Shown: positions 53,524-63,829, counted from the stretch's first letter. The stretch is 64,000 nt of DNA from Polaribacter sp. SA4-12 (GCF_002163675.1 NZ_CP019334.1:2213501-2277500), one strand, 5' to 3'. Translations and numbers: made by a program. The notes: generated by a model not told the origin, from the sequence alone.

Positions 53524-56500
53524 ATGATTCAAAGAATTCTCTTTTTCTTATTGCTGTTTATTGGGTTTACGATCCAATCTCAAACAATATCTAAAGATTT
53601 TAGTGTTAAGAATATTTTGGTTAAAAAAGACACAATTCAATTAGATTCCGTGGCTTTAAATCCTCAGAAATTTAAAGTCTTAGATACTTTCCTAAAAGTA
53701 ATTCCTTCATCAGCATATAAAATTGATTATAGCAATGCTATTTTAATTATCAACTCGAAAAAATATGCTGAAATTACCGTTGAGTATTTTAGACTTCCAG
53801 ATTTTATTACAAAAATTTACACTCCTTTTAATGACAAGTTTATTTTACCAAACGGAACAAATACTGGTAAATTATATAGCTTAACTACCAATAAAAAAGC
53901 ATCAGAAATAAAACTCTTTGAAGGCTTACAAACAAAAGGTTTTATTAGTAGAGGAATTACTTCTGGAAACAATCAAAACGCAGTAACAAACTCTGCTTTA
54001 GATTTAGAAATATCAGGAAAACTATCTAAAGACGTTACTTTAAGAGCTAATATTTTTGATACAAATATTCCTGTTCAAGAAAATGGATATTCACAAAACA
54101 TTACAGATTTTGATCGAATTTTTATTGAAATGTTTACTGATAATTGGCGTGTAAAAGCAGGTGATATTTCTTTACAAAATTCTGATAGTTATTTTATGCC
54201 TATTAGCAAACAAATTGCAGGTTTAAGAGTAGAAGCTTCTATTAATGAAAACATAAAAGTCGCTGCTTCAGGCGCAGTTGTAAGAGGAAAATTTAATAGT
54301 TATAGAGTTACAGGAAGCGAAGGAAACCAAGGTCCATATAAAATTTATGGTGTAAATAATGAGTCTGCAATTTTAATTATTGCTGGCAGTGAAAAGGTTT
54401 ATATAAACGGAATTCAAATTGAACGTGGAGAAAGCAATGATTATACTATTGATTATAATCTAGCTGAAATTACTTTTAATACAACATATCCTATAACAAA
54501 CGATATGAGGATTGCTGTAGAGTTTCAATATGCAGATAGAAATTATACACGATTTGTAACTTATGAGGAAGCAACCTATAAAAGTGAAAAACTAAATATC
54601 AGCGCCTATTTTTATAATGAAAACGATGCTAAAAATCAACCTTTACAACAAAGTCTAACTGATGATCAGAAACAAATTTTAGCAAATGCTGGAAATGATA
54701 CTGATTTAATGGTTGCAGAAAGCGCTTTTCTAGATGCTTTTGATGAAAATAAAATAGGCTACAAAAAAGTACTTAATGGTGTTGTAGAAAATTTCGAATA
54801 TTCTAATAACCAAACTGACGAACTCTATTTTGTAACCTTTACAAATGTGGGTTCAAATAATGGTGATTATCAATTAGACAGAAGCACTGCAGTTGGTAAC
54901 GTTTATGTTTATGCAGGCGTAAATTTAGGTAGCTATAGCCCAATTATTAAATTAGCACCTCCAACAAAACAGCAAACGTTTGTTTTAAAATCTAATTACG
55001 ATTCTACTAAAAAAACTGAAATAAACACTGAAATAGCGATCAGTAATAATGATGCAAATTTATTTTCTACAATAGATGATGCGAACAATGTTGCTGTTGC
55101 AGCAAAAGTAAATTGGCAACAAATTTTAATTGACAAGGAGTGGCAATTAAAAAGTGCTATTTCTCACGAATTTGTTCAGAATAATTTTAAAACTGAAATG
55201 AGATGGGAATCTATTGAATTTAATAGAGATTGGAATATCTTAACAAATAATGCTACCAAAAATTATTTTCAATCAGAATTTTCGCTTCAAAATAAAAAGA
55301 ATGATTTTGTTTTATATCGATATAACAACCTAAGTTATCTGAATACGTTTAACGGAAGTAAACACGAATTACAGTCTAAAATGAAGCTAAATAAGACTTC
55401 TTTTTATATTGACGGAAGCTTTTTAACAAACACCTCAACTACAGAAGACAACTCCTTTTTTAGAGCAAAAGCGAAAGCTGAACAAAATTTTAATAAAAAA
55501 TGGTTAGGTGCTTTTATCAATTTTGAAACAAACAGCAGAAAAAACGGTACAACACAAGAATTTATAAATACAAGTCATCGTTTTAAAGAGGTTGAAACGT
55601 ATTTTGGTATTGGAGACAGCACAAATGTCTTTGCTAAATTCGGTTTTAATTATAGAAACAATGATAGTATTAAATCGAATGCTTTTACTGAAATTAACAA
55701 TAGAAAAACACTTTATTTAAACAGTAAACTGATACAAAACAAAAAAACGAGTTTAAGCATTTTTGCTAATTATAGACTTACAGAAAACAAGTTTACAGAT
55801 GATGAAAAGTCTCTAAACTCTAAAGTAGTTTTTAATCAGAAGTTATTTAATAATTTTATCAATCTAGGAACTGTTTATGAAACCTCATCTGGAAATATTG
55901 CTAGACAAGAATATATTTATATAAAGACAGAACCTGGTTTAGGGTATTATACTTGGATCGATTATAACAGTGATGGAATTAAAGATTTTGATGAATTTGA
56001 AGTTGCTGAATTTCAAGATCAAGCAGAATATTTACGTTTACCAAAACCTAACTTGCAATTTATTGCTACACAGAGAGCAAAATTCACCCAATCTTTAAGT
56101 TTAAATCCTAGAGTTTGGTCTTCTAAAAAAGGATTTCGAAAAATGCTTTCTCATTTTTACAATCAGAGTTTTTTAAGCGTAGAAAATGAACAAGAAAGAA
56201 TTGGAAATTCTTTTAATTTCAACCCTTTTGATTTTGATGAAAATAAATTAATTGGTCTTAGTTTTAATATCAGAAATAGTATTTATTTCAACAAAAACCT
56301 TCAGAAACACAGTGTTACTTATACATTTGGGAAGAACAGAAATAAACAACAATATTTTATCGGAAGTCAAGAAAACAACATCAAACTACATCAAGTAGAT
56401 TATGCTCATAAATTTGCTTCTTTCTGGTTGTTTGAGTTGATGGGAAAAAATTCTGAGAATGATTTAGAAACTGAAAATTTCAACAATAGAAATTATACGA

Positions 56501-56901
56501 TTCATACAAATGAGATTCAGCCAAAAATCAGTTTTCTATACAATGAGAACAATCGACTTACAGCTTTTTATCATTTTAAGAACAAAGAGAATCTGTTGCA
56601 AGATTTCGAACAATTAAATCAACAAAAATTCGGAGTTGAATATTTTTACATCAGCAGTAAAAAGAATCAAATTTCTGCCAATATAAATGTATTTTTAAAT
56701 GATTTTACTGGAAACACAAACACGCCTGTTGCCTACCAAATGTTAGAAGGTTTGCAATCAGGAAAAAATTATACTTGGTCTGTTTTATTCAACCAAAAAT
56801 TAAATCCTTTCTTAAATCTGAATTTAAATTACCTTGGAAGAAAGAGCGAAAATTCAAAAACCATACATACAGGAAGTATACAATTAAGAGCTATTTTTTA
56901 A
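53524..56901 (+). CDS. large outer-membrane barrel-type protein
   Basis: The protein has 1125 residues. The signal peptide MIQRILFFLLLFIGFTIQSQ is clear. The N-terminal 130 residues are a beta-rich domain, then a long series of amphipathic strands begins near TKGFISRGITSGNNQNAVT and continues to the terminal strand TGSIQLRAIF, which ends in the aromatic residue expected of outer-membrane barrels. Near residue 812 the sequence DYNSDGIKDFDEFE matches a calcium-binding EF-hand-type loop. I know no assigned function for this flavobacterial family. A degraded copy of its last 110 bases occurs at 62949-63058. Confidence 0.75.
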   Translation: MIQRILFFLLLFIGFTIQSQTISKDFSVKNILVKKDTIQLDSVALNPQKFKVLDTFLKVIPSSAYKIDYSNAILIINSKKYAEITVEYFRLPDFITKIYTPFNDKFILPNGTNTGKLYSLTTNKKASEIKLFEGLQTKGFISRGITSGNNQNAVTNSALDLEISGKLSKDVTLRANIFDTNIPVQENGYSQNITDFDRIFIEMFTDNWRVKAGDISLQNSDSYFMPISKQIAGLRVEASINENIKVAASGAVVRGKFNSYRVTGSEGNQGPYKIYGVNNESAILIIAGSEKVYINGIQIERGESNDYTIDYNLAEITFNTTYPITNDMRIAVEFQYADRNYTRFVTYEEATYKSEKLNISAYFYNENDAKNQPLQQSLTDDQKQILANAGNDTDLMVAESAFLDAFDENKIGYKKVLNGVVENFEYSNNQTDELYFVTFTNVGSNNGDYQLDRSTAVGNVYVYAGVNLGSYSPIIKLAPPTKQQTFVLKSNYDSTKKTEINTEIAISNNDANLFSTIDDANNVAVAAKVNWQQILIDKEWQLKSAISHEFVQNNFKTEMRWESIEFNRDWNILTNNATKNYFQSEFSLQNKKNDFVLYRYNNLSYLNTFNGSKHELQSKMKLNKTSFYIDGSFLTNTSTTEDNSFFRAKAKAEQNFNKKWLGAFINFETNSRKNGTTQEFINTSHRFKEVETYFGIGDSTNVFAKFGFNYRNNDSIKSNAFTEINNRKTLYLNSKLIQNKKTSLSIFANYRLTENKFTDDEKSLNSKVVFNQKLFNNFINLGTVYETSSGNIARQEYIYIKTEPGLGYYTWIDYNSDGIKDFDEFEVAEFQDQAEYLRLPKPNLQFIATQRAKFTQSLSLNPRVWSSKKGFRKMLSHFYNQSFLSVENEQERIGNSFNFNPFDFDENKLIGLSFNIRNSIYFNKNLQKHSVTYTFGKNRNKQQYFIGSQENNIKLHQVDYAHKFASFWLFELMGKNSENDLETENFNNRNYTIHTNEIQPKISFLYNENNRLTAFYHFKNKENLLQDFEQLNQQKFGVEYFYISSKKNQISANINVFLNDFTGNTNTPVAYQMLEGLQSGKNYTWSVLFNQKLNPFLNLNLNYLGRKSENSKTIHTGSIQLRAIF

Positions 56902-56971
56902 AAGTTAAATATCTTCTTATGTAACAATTATTTCATTTAGAATTAAAAAAAAATCTTTACTTTGTAGTATA

Positions 56972-57361
56972 ATGATGAAATTCACTGCAATACTATTATC
57001 AAATTTAATTCTCTTTCAGAGTCTTAATATTGATTTGGATTTTTTTCCAAAAATAAAAGTATTGCTAGAGCACGCCCAATATCATCAAGATAAATATGGC
57101 GATACCTTTCTTGAGTTTTTAAGTGAACATTATGGAGAAAAGGAACTTTCATCTACCACAGAACATAAAGAACACAAGGATTTACCTTTCAAAAAAAGTT
57201 CACAAACGTGTAATCATCTCATTTCTGATTTCAATTTCAGTAACACTTTTTTTGAGTTAAAAACTCAAATGGTATTAAACGTAAGACCCAACTATTTTTA
57301 TACAGATTCTTTCTCATTTCACGAAAAACCCTCTGTATTTCAACCTCCAAAATTAGCATAA
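56972..57361 (+). CDS. small His-rich protein ahead of the metal-efflux genes
   Basis: The protein has 129 residues with a hydrophobic N-terminus (MMKFTAILLSNLILFQSL) and a middle part rich in His and Glu (EHAQYHQDKYG, EHYGEKE, EHKEHKDL). It contains one cysteine (SQTCNHL). Proteins like it commonly precede CzcA-type genes in Bacteroidota, so a metal-binding or regulatory role in efflux is plausible but unproved. It is 71 nt upstream of the RND gene. The start may be either of two adjacent ATGs. Confidence 0.75.
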   Translation: MMKFTAILLSNLILFQSLNIDLDFFPKIKVLLEHAQYHQDKYGDTFLEFLSEHYGEKELSSTTEHKEHKDLPFKKSSQTCNHLISDFNFSNTFFELKTQMVLNVRPNYFYTDSFSFHEKPSVFQPPKLA

Positions 57362-57432
57362 TTCACCACTGATTAAAATCATTTATTAACAAGCTATTTC
57401 TCAATAGCTTACAATGTTTTAATATACGAATA

Positions 57433-60400
57433 ATGTTAGAAAAAATCATCTACTTAAGCTTAAAAAACAAGCTACTTGTTTTCATTTTCACTATTTTTAT
57501 TATTGGTTTTGGAATTTTCTCATTAACCCAAATTCCTATTGGTGCTGTTCCAGATATTACCAATAATCAAGTACAAGTAATTACGACTTCTCGTAATTTA
57601 TCTACGCAAGATGTAGAACAATTTATTACCTATCCTGTAGAATTAGAAATGGCTAATTTACCAGGTGTAGAAGAAATTAGATCTGTTTCAAAATTTGGAT
57701 TATCTGTTGTAACCATTGTTTTTGAAGACAATATGGGCACATATTTACCTAGACAACTAATTGCTGAAAAAATTAAATCTGCTTCTGAGAAAATTCCTGA
57801 AGGTTTTGGAACACCAGAAATGGGACCAATTACAACAGGTTTAGGTGAAATTTATCAATATATTTTAGATGTAAAACCAGGTTATGAAAACCGTTATTCG
57901 GCTACAGAGTTAAGAACCATTCAAGATTGGATTGTTAAGCGTCAATTATCCGGAATTTCTGGAGTAGTTGAAGTCAATACTTGGGGAGGATTTTTAAAAC
58001 AATACGAAGTTGCCATCAACCCAAATAAGTTAAATGCGATGCATATTTCTGTTTCGGAAATTTATAATGCATTAGAAAAAAACAACAGTGTTGCTGGTGG
58101 TGGATATATAGAAAAAACAAATCAAGCATTTTTTATTCGTGGAGAAGGTTTGATAAAATCTTTGGAAGATGTTGGTAATATTGTGGTTAAAAATGATGGA
58201 ACTCCAATTTATATAAAAGACATTGCCAAAGTTGGTTTTGGTAGCGCAACTCGTTTTGGAGCTATTACAGGAAATGGTCAAGGAGAAAAAGTTCTTGGTC
58301 AGGTTATGATGCTTAAAGATGGTAACTCCAAAGCAATTATTGATGCCGTAAAAGAACGTGTTGCTTCCATACAAAGTAGTTTGCCAGAAGGCGTTTACAT
58401 TAATGGTTTTTTAGAGCGTAGCGAGTTAATTGATAAAACCACATTTACCGTTTCAGAAAATTTAATTTTAGGATCGCTAATTGTCATCTTTGTTGTTGTT
58501 TTATTATTAGGAAATCTACGTTCTGGCTTAGTGGTTGCATCTGTGATTCCATTAAGTTTATTATTCACTATTTCTTTGATGAATATTTTTGGAATCGATG
58601 CTAATTTAATGAGTCTTGGAGCTATCGATTTTGGAATTATTATTGACGGAGCAGTTATTATTGTAGAGTTTATTGCATTTAGAATCATAAAAGAAAGTGA
58701 CAAACTAAAATTACTCGAAAAAGAAGTTAAACAAGAAGAAATTGATGCAATTACATTAAAAAGTGCTTCAAAAATGATGAATTCTGCCATTTTCGGGCAA
58801 TTAATCATTTTAATCGTTTTCATTCCTATTTTATCTTTAAGTGGTGTAGAAGGCAAAATGTTTAAACCAATGGCTTTAACATTTAGTTTTGCTTTGGTTG
58901 GCGCTATGTTACTCTGTTTAACTTATGTTCCTGTGGCTTCTTCACTGTTTCTAAAACCGAGTAAACCTAGTGATAAAAACATTTCTGTACGTTTAATGAA
59001 AATTTTAAACTCTTGGTACAAACCTTCTATACATTGGGCGTTAAAACATAAAAAAACGGTAATTAGTTTAGCTGGAATCTTATTAATATCAAGTATTTTC
59101 TTGTTTAGTAGAATGGGAGGCGAATTTGTGCCCACTTTAGATGAAGGAGATTTTGTAATTCAACCTGTATTAAAAACAGGAACTTCACTTGGCAAAACCA
59201 TTGAAATCACCACTAAAATAGAACAAATTCTATTAGACAATTTCCCAGAAGTAGATCAAGTAGTTAGTAGAATTGGTGCAGCAGAAGTACCAACAGACCC
59301 TATGTCTATGGAAGAAAGTGATGTAATTATCAAACTAAAACCAAAAAGTGAATGGGTTTCTGCAAAAAGTAAAGACGAATTAGCAGATAAGTTTAAAGAA
59401 GCCTTATCGATAATTCCAGATATGGAAGTCGAATTTACGCAACCTATAGAAATGCGTTTTAATGAATTAATTACAGGAGTTAGAGCAGATGTTGCTATCA
59501 AAATATTTGGTGAAGATTTATCTGTTTTAGCTGCAAAAGCAGATGAAGTAAAAGCAATCATTAAAGATGTGCAAGGTGCATCTGACATTATTATTGAAAA
59601 AGTAGAAGGTCTACCTCAAATGAGTGTCACCTTCAATAGAAGTAAAATTGCGCGTTATGGTCTAAATATTTCTGATGTAAATCAATTAATTACAATGGGT
59701 TTTGCAGGAGGAACCGTTGGTAATGTTTTTGAAGGTGAAAAGCGTTTTGATTTAGTAATTCGTTTAGATCAAAATAACAGAAAAAACTTATCAAGTCTTC
59801 AGCATTTATATGTTGATACTCCAAGTGGAAATAAAATTCCTTTAAGCGAATTAGCAGAAATAAAATATACAACAGGACCTGCAAAAATATCGAGAGACGA
59901 TACCAAACGTCGTATTGTGGTTGGTGTTAATGTAAGAAATCGAGATTTACAATCTGTTGTAGATGATGTTAAAACTATTATTGATAGTAAACTTAAATTG
60001 CCTGTTGGCTATACAATTACTTATGGTGGGCAATTTGAAAATTTACAAAGCGCGAAGGCTCGTTTAAAAGTTGCAGTACCAATTGCATTAGCCTTAATAT
60101 TTCTACTACTCTACTTTGCTTTTGGTTCTATAAAGGAAGCTTTGCTAGTGTATTCTGCTATTCCGCTTTCTGCTGTTGGTGGGGTATTATTGTTGTGGTT
60201 ACGCGATTTGCCTTTTAGTATTTCTGCAGGTGTTGGTTTTATTGCATTATTTGGTATTGCAGTATTAAACGGAATTGTTCTAATAGAGCATTTTAAAGAA
60301 CTTAAAGAAGAAGGAATGGATGATATTGAAGAACGTATAAAACGAGGAACAGCAGAACGTTTAAGACCTGTTTTATTAACAGCAGCAGCAGCAGCTTTAG

Positions 60401-61752
60401 GTTTTTTACCAATGGCAATTTCTACAAATGCTGGTGCAGAAGTTCAACGTCCGTTAGCAACGGTAGTTATTGGTGGTTTAATTACAGCAACTGTTTTAAC
60501 GTTAATTGTTTTACCAGTATTATATGCTTGGTTTGAAGAGAAAAAATCAATCAAAATAAATAAAACGGCTATCATAACTATTATTGGTTTCTTATCTGTA
60601 GTTAATATAAATGCACAATCTAAATTAACCGTTGAAGAAACATTGACTTTGGCTATTAAAAATAATGCAAGTTTAAAAGCGTCTAATTTAAAAATTGATG
60701 AAAGCAAAGCTTTGATTGGAAGTGCTTTTAGTTTTGATAAAACTTCTATTTACTATAATTATGACGAAAATAATTTAGCGACAAACAATCTGCCTTTAAA
60801 AATATTTGGTATTGCCCAAGATTTTAAATTTCCGACAGTTTATTTTGCTGATAAAAAGGTAAACAAAGTAAAAGTTAGTATCGAAGAAACTAATTATAAC
60901 ATTCAAATTTTACAAATTAAAAAAGCAGTTTATGCTAATTATTATCAACTGAGCTATGTTAAGAATAAAGCTGAAACGTATCGATTTTTAGATAGTTTGT
61001 TTCAAGATTTTGCAAAAAAATCAGCACGTAAATTTGAATTAGGTGAAACTAATTATTTAGAAATGATTACCGCAAAATCTAAACAAAAACAGTTAGAAAC
61101 TATTTATAAACAAGCTGTTCAGGAGATTTTATTTTCGACAGCACAATTAAAAAGTATCGTACAAGTTGATACCTTAAATATTTTAGATGAACCTCTTCAA
61201 AAATTAGAAGTACAAAATATCTCGACTAAAGATAATTTAGGAATTCAGTATTTTGAAGATGCTAAAAACTATCAAAATGCTTTGTATAAAAAAGAGAAGC
61301 AAAGTTTATTACCAGATATTAGTTTAGAATATTTTCAGGGTACAAACGACCTCATAAAAAATACTGTTAAAGGATATCAAATAGGATTAAAAATACCTTT
61401 ATTTTTTAATGGAAATACTTCAAAAATAAAAGCTTCAAAAATTTCTGAAAATATTATTTTAGAACAACAGAAAGATTACAGAGTGAAGTTAGCATCTGAG
61501 TACAATGCTCTTTTAGCAACTTTACATCAATATGAAGAAGCTATAAATTACTACGAGAATCAAGGAAAAAATCTTAAAAACGAAATTATAAAAACAGCTA
61601 ATCGTACTTTTAAAGAAGGTGAAATTGATTTTTTTCAATACATCCAAAGTTTAGAAACCGCTAAAGATATTGAGCTCTCTTATCTAGACAATTTAAACGC
61701 GTACAATCAAACTGTTATCAATATTAATTATCTTATTTTAAATACTTTTTAA
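57433..61752 (+). CDS. CzcA-type heavy-metal RND transporter fused to a TolC-like domain
   Basis: The protein has 1439 residues. Residues 1-1040 are a full RND pump: 12 membrane helices, the N-terminal helix plus IPIGAVPDITNNQVQV, and the GAIDFGIIIDGAVIIVEF stretch in helix 4, where the two Asp and Glu are the proton-relay set of divalent-cation CzcA pumps. From about residue 1055 a leader-like hydrophobic segment and NAQSKLTVEETLTLAIKNN begin a TolC/outer-membrane efflux protein region that runs to the end. Inner- and outer-membrane parts are thus made as one chain, a recurring Bacteroidota arrangement. Whether it is cleaved after export is unknown. The adaptor gene follows after 2 nt. Confidence 0.93.
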   Translation: MLEKIIYLSLKNKLLVFIFTIFIIGFGIFSLTQIPIGAVPDITNNQVQVITTSRNLSTQDVEQFITYPVELEMANLPGVEEIRSVSKFGLSVVTIVFEDNMGTYLPRQLIAEKIKSASEKIPEGFGTPEMGPITTGLGEIYQYILDVKPGYENRYSATELRTIQDWIVKRQLSGISGVVEVNTWGGFLKQYEVAINPNKLNAMHISVSEIYNALEKNNSVAGGGYIEKTNQAFFIRGEGLIKSLEDVGNIVVKNDGTPIYIKDIAKVGFGSATRFGAITGNGQGEKVLGQVMMLKDGNSKAIIDAVKERVASIQSSLPEGVYINGFLERSELIDKTTFTVSENLILGSLIVIFVVVLLLGNLRSGLVVASVIPLSLLFTISLMNIFGIDANLMSLGAIDFGIIIDGAVIIVEFIAFRIIKESDKLKLLEKEVKQEEIDAITLKSASKMMNSAIFGQLIILIVFIPILSLSGVEGKMFKPMALTFSFALVGAMLLCLTYVPVASSLFLKPSKPSDKNISVRLMKILNSWYKPSIHWALKHKKTVISLAGILLISSIFLFSRMGGEFVPTLDEGDFVIQPVLKTGTSLGKTIEITTKIEQILLDNFPEVDQVVSRIGAAEVPTDPMSMEESDVIIKLKPKSEWVSAKSKDELADKFKEALSIIPDMEVEFTQPIEMRFNELITGVRADVAIKIFGEDLSVLAAKADEVKAIIKDVQGASDIIIEKVEGLPQMSVTFNRSKIARYGLNISDVNQLITMGFAGGTVGNVFEGEKRFDLVIRLDQNNRKNLSSLQHLYVDTPSGNKIPLSELAEIKYTTGPAKISRDDTKRRIVVGVNVRNRDLQSVVDDVKTIIDSKLKLPVGYTITYGGQFENLQSAKARLKVAVPIALALIFLLLYFAFGSIKEALLVYSAIPLSAVGGVLLLWLRDLPFSISAGVGFIALFGIAVLNGIVLIEHFKELKEEGMDDIEERIKRGTAERLRPVLLTAAAAALGFLPMAISTNAGAEVQRPLATVVIGGLITATVLTLIVLPVLYAWFEEKKSIKINKTAIITIIGFLSVVNINAQSKLTVEETLTLAIKNNASLKASNLKIDESKALIGSAFSFDKTSIYYNYDENNLATNNLPLKIFGIAQDFKFPTVYFADKKVNKVKVSIEETNYNIQILQIKKAVYANYYQLSYVKNKAETYRFLDSLFQDFAKKSARKFELGETNYLEMITAKSKQKQLETIYKQAVQEILFSTAQLKSIVQVDTLNILDEPLQKLEVQNISTKDNLGIQYFEDAKNYQNALYKKEKQSLLPDISLEYFQGTNDLIKNTVKGYQIGLKIPLFFNGNTSKIKASKISENIILEQQKDYRVKLASEYNALLATLHQYEEAINYYENQGKNLKNEIIKTANRTFKEGEIDFFQYIQSLETAKDIELSYLDNLNAYNQTVININYLILNTF

Positions 61753-61754
61753 AG

Positions 61755-62891
61755 ATGAAAAACATATATATACTCTTATTTTCATTACTTTTTTTTGCTT
61801 GTGGAAATACAGAACAAAAAGCAGAAACTGTTGAAGAAACTGCTATAAATAGCAATCAAATTAAAATTAGCGCTCAACAATTTAAAGGTGAAGGTATGCA
61901 ATTAGGTGAGCTTTCTGAACAAACTTTTAATACGGTTATAAAAGTTAGTGGAATGATAGATGTTCCGCCAGAAAACAAATCTAGCATCAGTACATTTGTT
62001 GGTGGATATGTAACTAAATTTCCGCTTTTAATTGGTGATAAAGTTAAAAAAGGGCAATTAGTCGCTAGTTTAGAAAACACAGAATTTATTGAGATTCAAC
62101 AAGAATATTTAGAAATTTCTGCACAACTCAATTTTCTAAAGAATGAGTATCAAAGACAAAAAACCTTGTTTGATGAAAAAATTACATCACAAAAAAACTA
62201 TTTAAAAGCAGAAAGCACATATAAAGTTAGTTTGGCAAGTTATAACGGATTGCGTAAGAAGTTACAAATGATGAACATCAATCCAAATGCTGTAGATCAA
62301 GGACAAATAACTTCAACTATAAATTTATATGCACCCATTAGTGGTTATGTTACAAAAGTAAATGTAAGTAATGGCTCTTTTGTTTCTTCATCAAGTGAAC
62401 TTTTAGAAATTATAAACACAGATCATATTCATTTAGAATTAGCTGTTTTTGAGAAAGATGTTTTAAAAATTAAAAAAAATCAAAAAATTGAATTTAAAAT
62501 ACCAGAATCATCAGATAAAACTTTTGATGCATCTGTGCATTTAGTTGGTACCTCTATAAATACTGACAGAACTATTAAGGTTCATGGTCATATTAATGAT
62601 GAGGAAAGCAATAATTTTATTTCAGGAATGTATATTGAAGCAGCTATTATTTGTGAATCAAAAAAAGAAATATCATTACCAAAAAACGCTATTAAAAAAA
62701 GTGGAGATATTTATTTTGCTTTGGTTTTAAAAGAACAAAAGGAGGATTATTATGTATTTAAAAAAGTAAAATTAGACATCGGGTTGCAAGATGAAAACTA
62801 CATACAAGTAGTAAATTATAGTTTACTCGAAAACAAAAAGATACTTACCAAAGGTGGCTTTATGTTGTCAAATGATTTTAATGAAGATTAA
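61755..62891 (+). CDS. RND efflux periplasmic adaptor lipoprotein (CzcB/CusB type)
   Basis: The protein has 378 residues. The leader MKNIYILLFSLLFFAC is a lipoprotein signal. A lipoyl/barrel-sandwich half near VGGYVTKFPLLIGDKVKKGQ, a helical hairpin (about 115-180), and the second half LYAPISGYVTKVNVSNGSFV are typical of membrane fusion proteins. It links the RND pump to its TolC-like part, which in this system are encoded as a fusion 2 nt upstream. Metal specificity cannot be read; divalent cations are likely from the pump motif. Confidence 0.92.
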   Translation: MKNIYILLFSLLFFACGNTEQKAETVEETAINSNQIKISAQQFKGEGMQLGELSEQTFNTVIKVSGMIDVPPENKSSISTFVGGYVTKFPLLIGDKVKKGQLVASLENTEFIEIQQEYLEISAQLNFLKNEYQRQKTLFDEKITSQKNYLKAESTYKVSLASYNGLRKKLQMMNINPNAVDQGQITSTINLYAPISGYVTKVNVSNGSFVSSSSELLEIINTDHIHLELAVFEKDVLKIKKNQKIEFKIPESSDKTFDASVHLVGTSINTDRTIKVHGHINDEESNNFISGMYIEAAIICESKKEISLPKNAIKKSGDIYFALVLKEQKEDYYVFKKVKLDIGLQDENYIQVVNYSLLENKKILTKGGFMLSNDFNED

Positions 62892-62948
62892 ATTTCTTTT
62901 ATTTTACATTTGAATTTAATCAACTTACAGTAAAATTATTATGTTACA

Positions 62949-63058
62949 ATTCAACCAAAAAAAAATACTTTATAACATCTGAATTTAAATTATTTAGACA
63001 GAAAGAGTGAAAATTCAAAAACCAAACACACAAGAAGTATACAATTGAGAGCATTTTT
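62949..63058 (+). pseudogene. decayed copy of the 3' end of 53524-56901
   Basis: About 110 bases align with 56787-56901, including the words AATTTAAATTA, GAAAATTCAAAAACCA and GAAGTATACAATT, with scattered substitutions and a 1-nt indel. The reading frame is no longer maintained. Together with the intact gene it brackets the metal-efflux module 56972-62891. Confidence 0.75.
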
Positions 63059-63059
63059 G

Positions 63060-63067
63060 TATGTTTG
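63060..63067 (+). promoter_or_regulatory. -7 box (TATGTTTG) of 63107-63610
   Basis: It matches TAnnTTTG 39 nt before the ATG and overlaps the TTG at 63065, showing that the shorter start is right. Confidence 0.45.
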
Positions 63068-63106
63068 CAGCATATTATTATAAGTAATAAAACGCTATAC
63101 TCAAAA

Positions 63107-63610
63107 ATGAAAAAATTATTTTTAGCTTTCGGAATTTTAATTAGTTCTCTAGCCTACTCACAACAAGAAATTAAATTAGACATTGCTGATGCCTTAATTA
63201 TAAGGAGCATTGAGTTTTCTTATGAAAACTATTTAACCGAAGATTCTTCTTTTGGTATTTCTGCACTTTTTAATTTAGCAAAGCAAGATATTACTTTTAG
63301 ATATAATGAAAATACAATGATTACACCTTATTATCGTCATTATTTTTCTACGAACGAACAATGGAACTTTTTTGGTGAAGGGTTTATTGGGATCAATTCC
63401 GGTAAAACAGAAGTTACTAATTTAGGAGGTAGTGGTGTTTCTTATAAAAAATATACAGATGGCGCTTTAGGAGTTGCTGTTGGAACTAAATATGTTGCTT
63501 CTGGTGGTTTAATCATTGATTTATACGCTGGAGTTGGAAGAAACTTATTCGGTACAGACTCTCCTATTTTAGTTCCAAGATTAGGACTAAATGTTGGTTG
63601 GAGATTCTAA
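63107..63610 (+). CDS. small outer-membrane barrel protein (DUF3575-like)
   Basis: The protein has 167 residues. The signal peptide MKKLFLAFGILISSLAYSQ is followed by eight or so amphipathic strands (SIEFSYENYLTEDSSFGIS, YYRHYFSTNEQWNFFGEGF, LGLNVGWRF end) ending in Phe, typical of small outer-membrane barrels. The ATG at 63107 is chosen over the TTG at 63065 because of the promoter box and signal peptide. It is followed by a strong terminator. The function is unknown. Confidence 0.8.
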   Translation: MKKLFLAFGILISSLAYSQQEIKLDIADALIIRSIEFSYENYLTEDSSFGISALFNLAKQDITFRYNENTMITPYYRHYFSTNEQWNFFGEGFIGINSGKTEVTNLGGSGVSYKKYTDGALGVAVGTKYVASGGLIIDLYAGVGRNLFGTDSPILVPRLGLNVGWRF

Positions 63611-63629
63611 AGATCTCAATTATATATTA

Positions 63630-63668
63630 AAAATCCTCCTGAAATAGATAATTTCAGGAGGATTTTTT
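63630..63668 (+). terminator. intrinsic terminator of 63107-63610
   Basis: AAAATCCTCCTGAAAT pairs perfectly with ATTTCAGGAGGATTTT around a 5-nt loop, followed by TT. It is the most GC-rich terminator stem in the window. Confidence 0.9.
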
Positions 63669-63829
63669 GATTTTATCAATAAGTTCTTCTAATCTTTTTC
63701 ATTTCCAATGTTAAGCTTTCAGGTCTAAAAACAACCTAAAAAACTGTTTTACAGTAACTTATGTTTATTTTACTCCTTATCAATGTTAATTTAATGTTAC
63801 CTAATAGTGTTTTTAATGTAATTTATCGG

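Noticed and set aside
58395..58856. 153-codon minus-strand open frame inside the RND gene.
   Set aside because: It is antisense to the transmembrane region of a well conserved pump.
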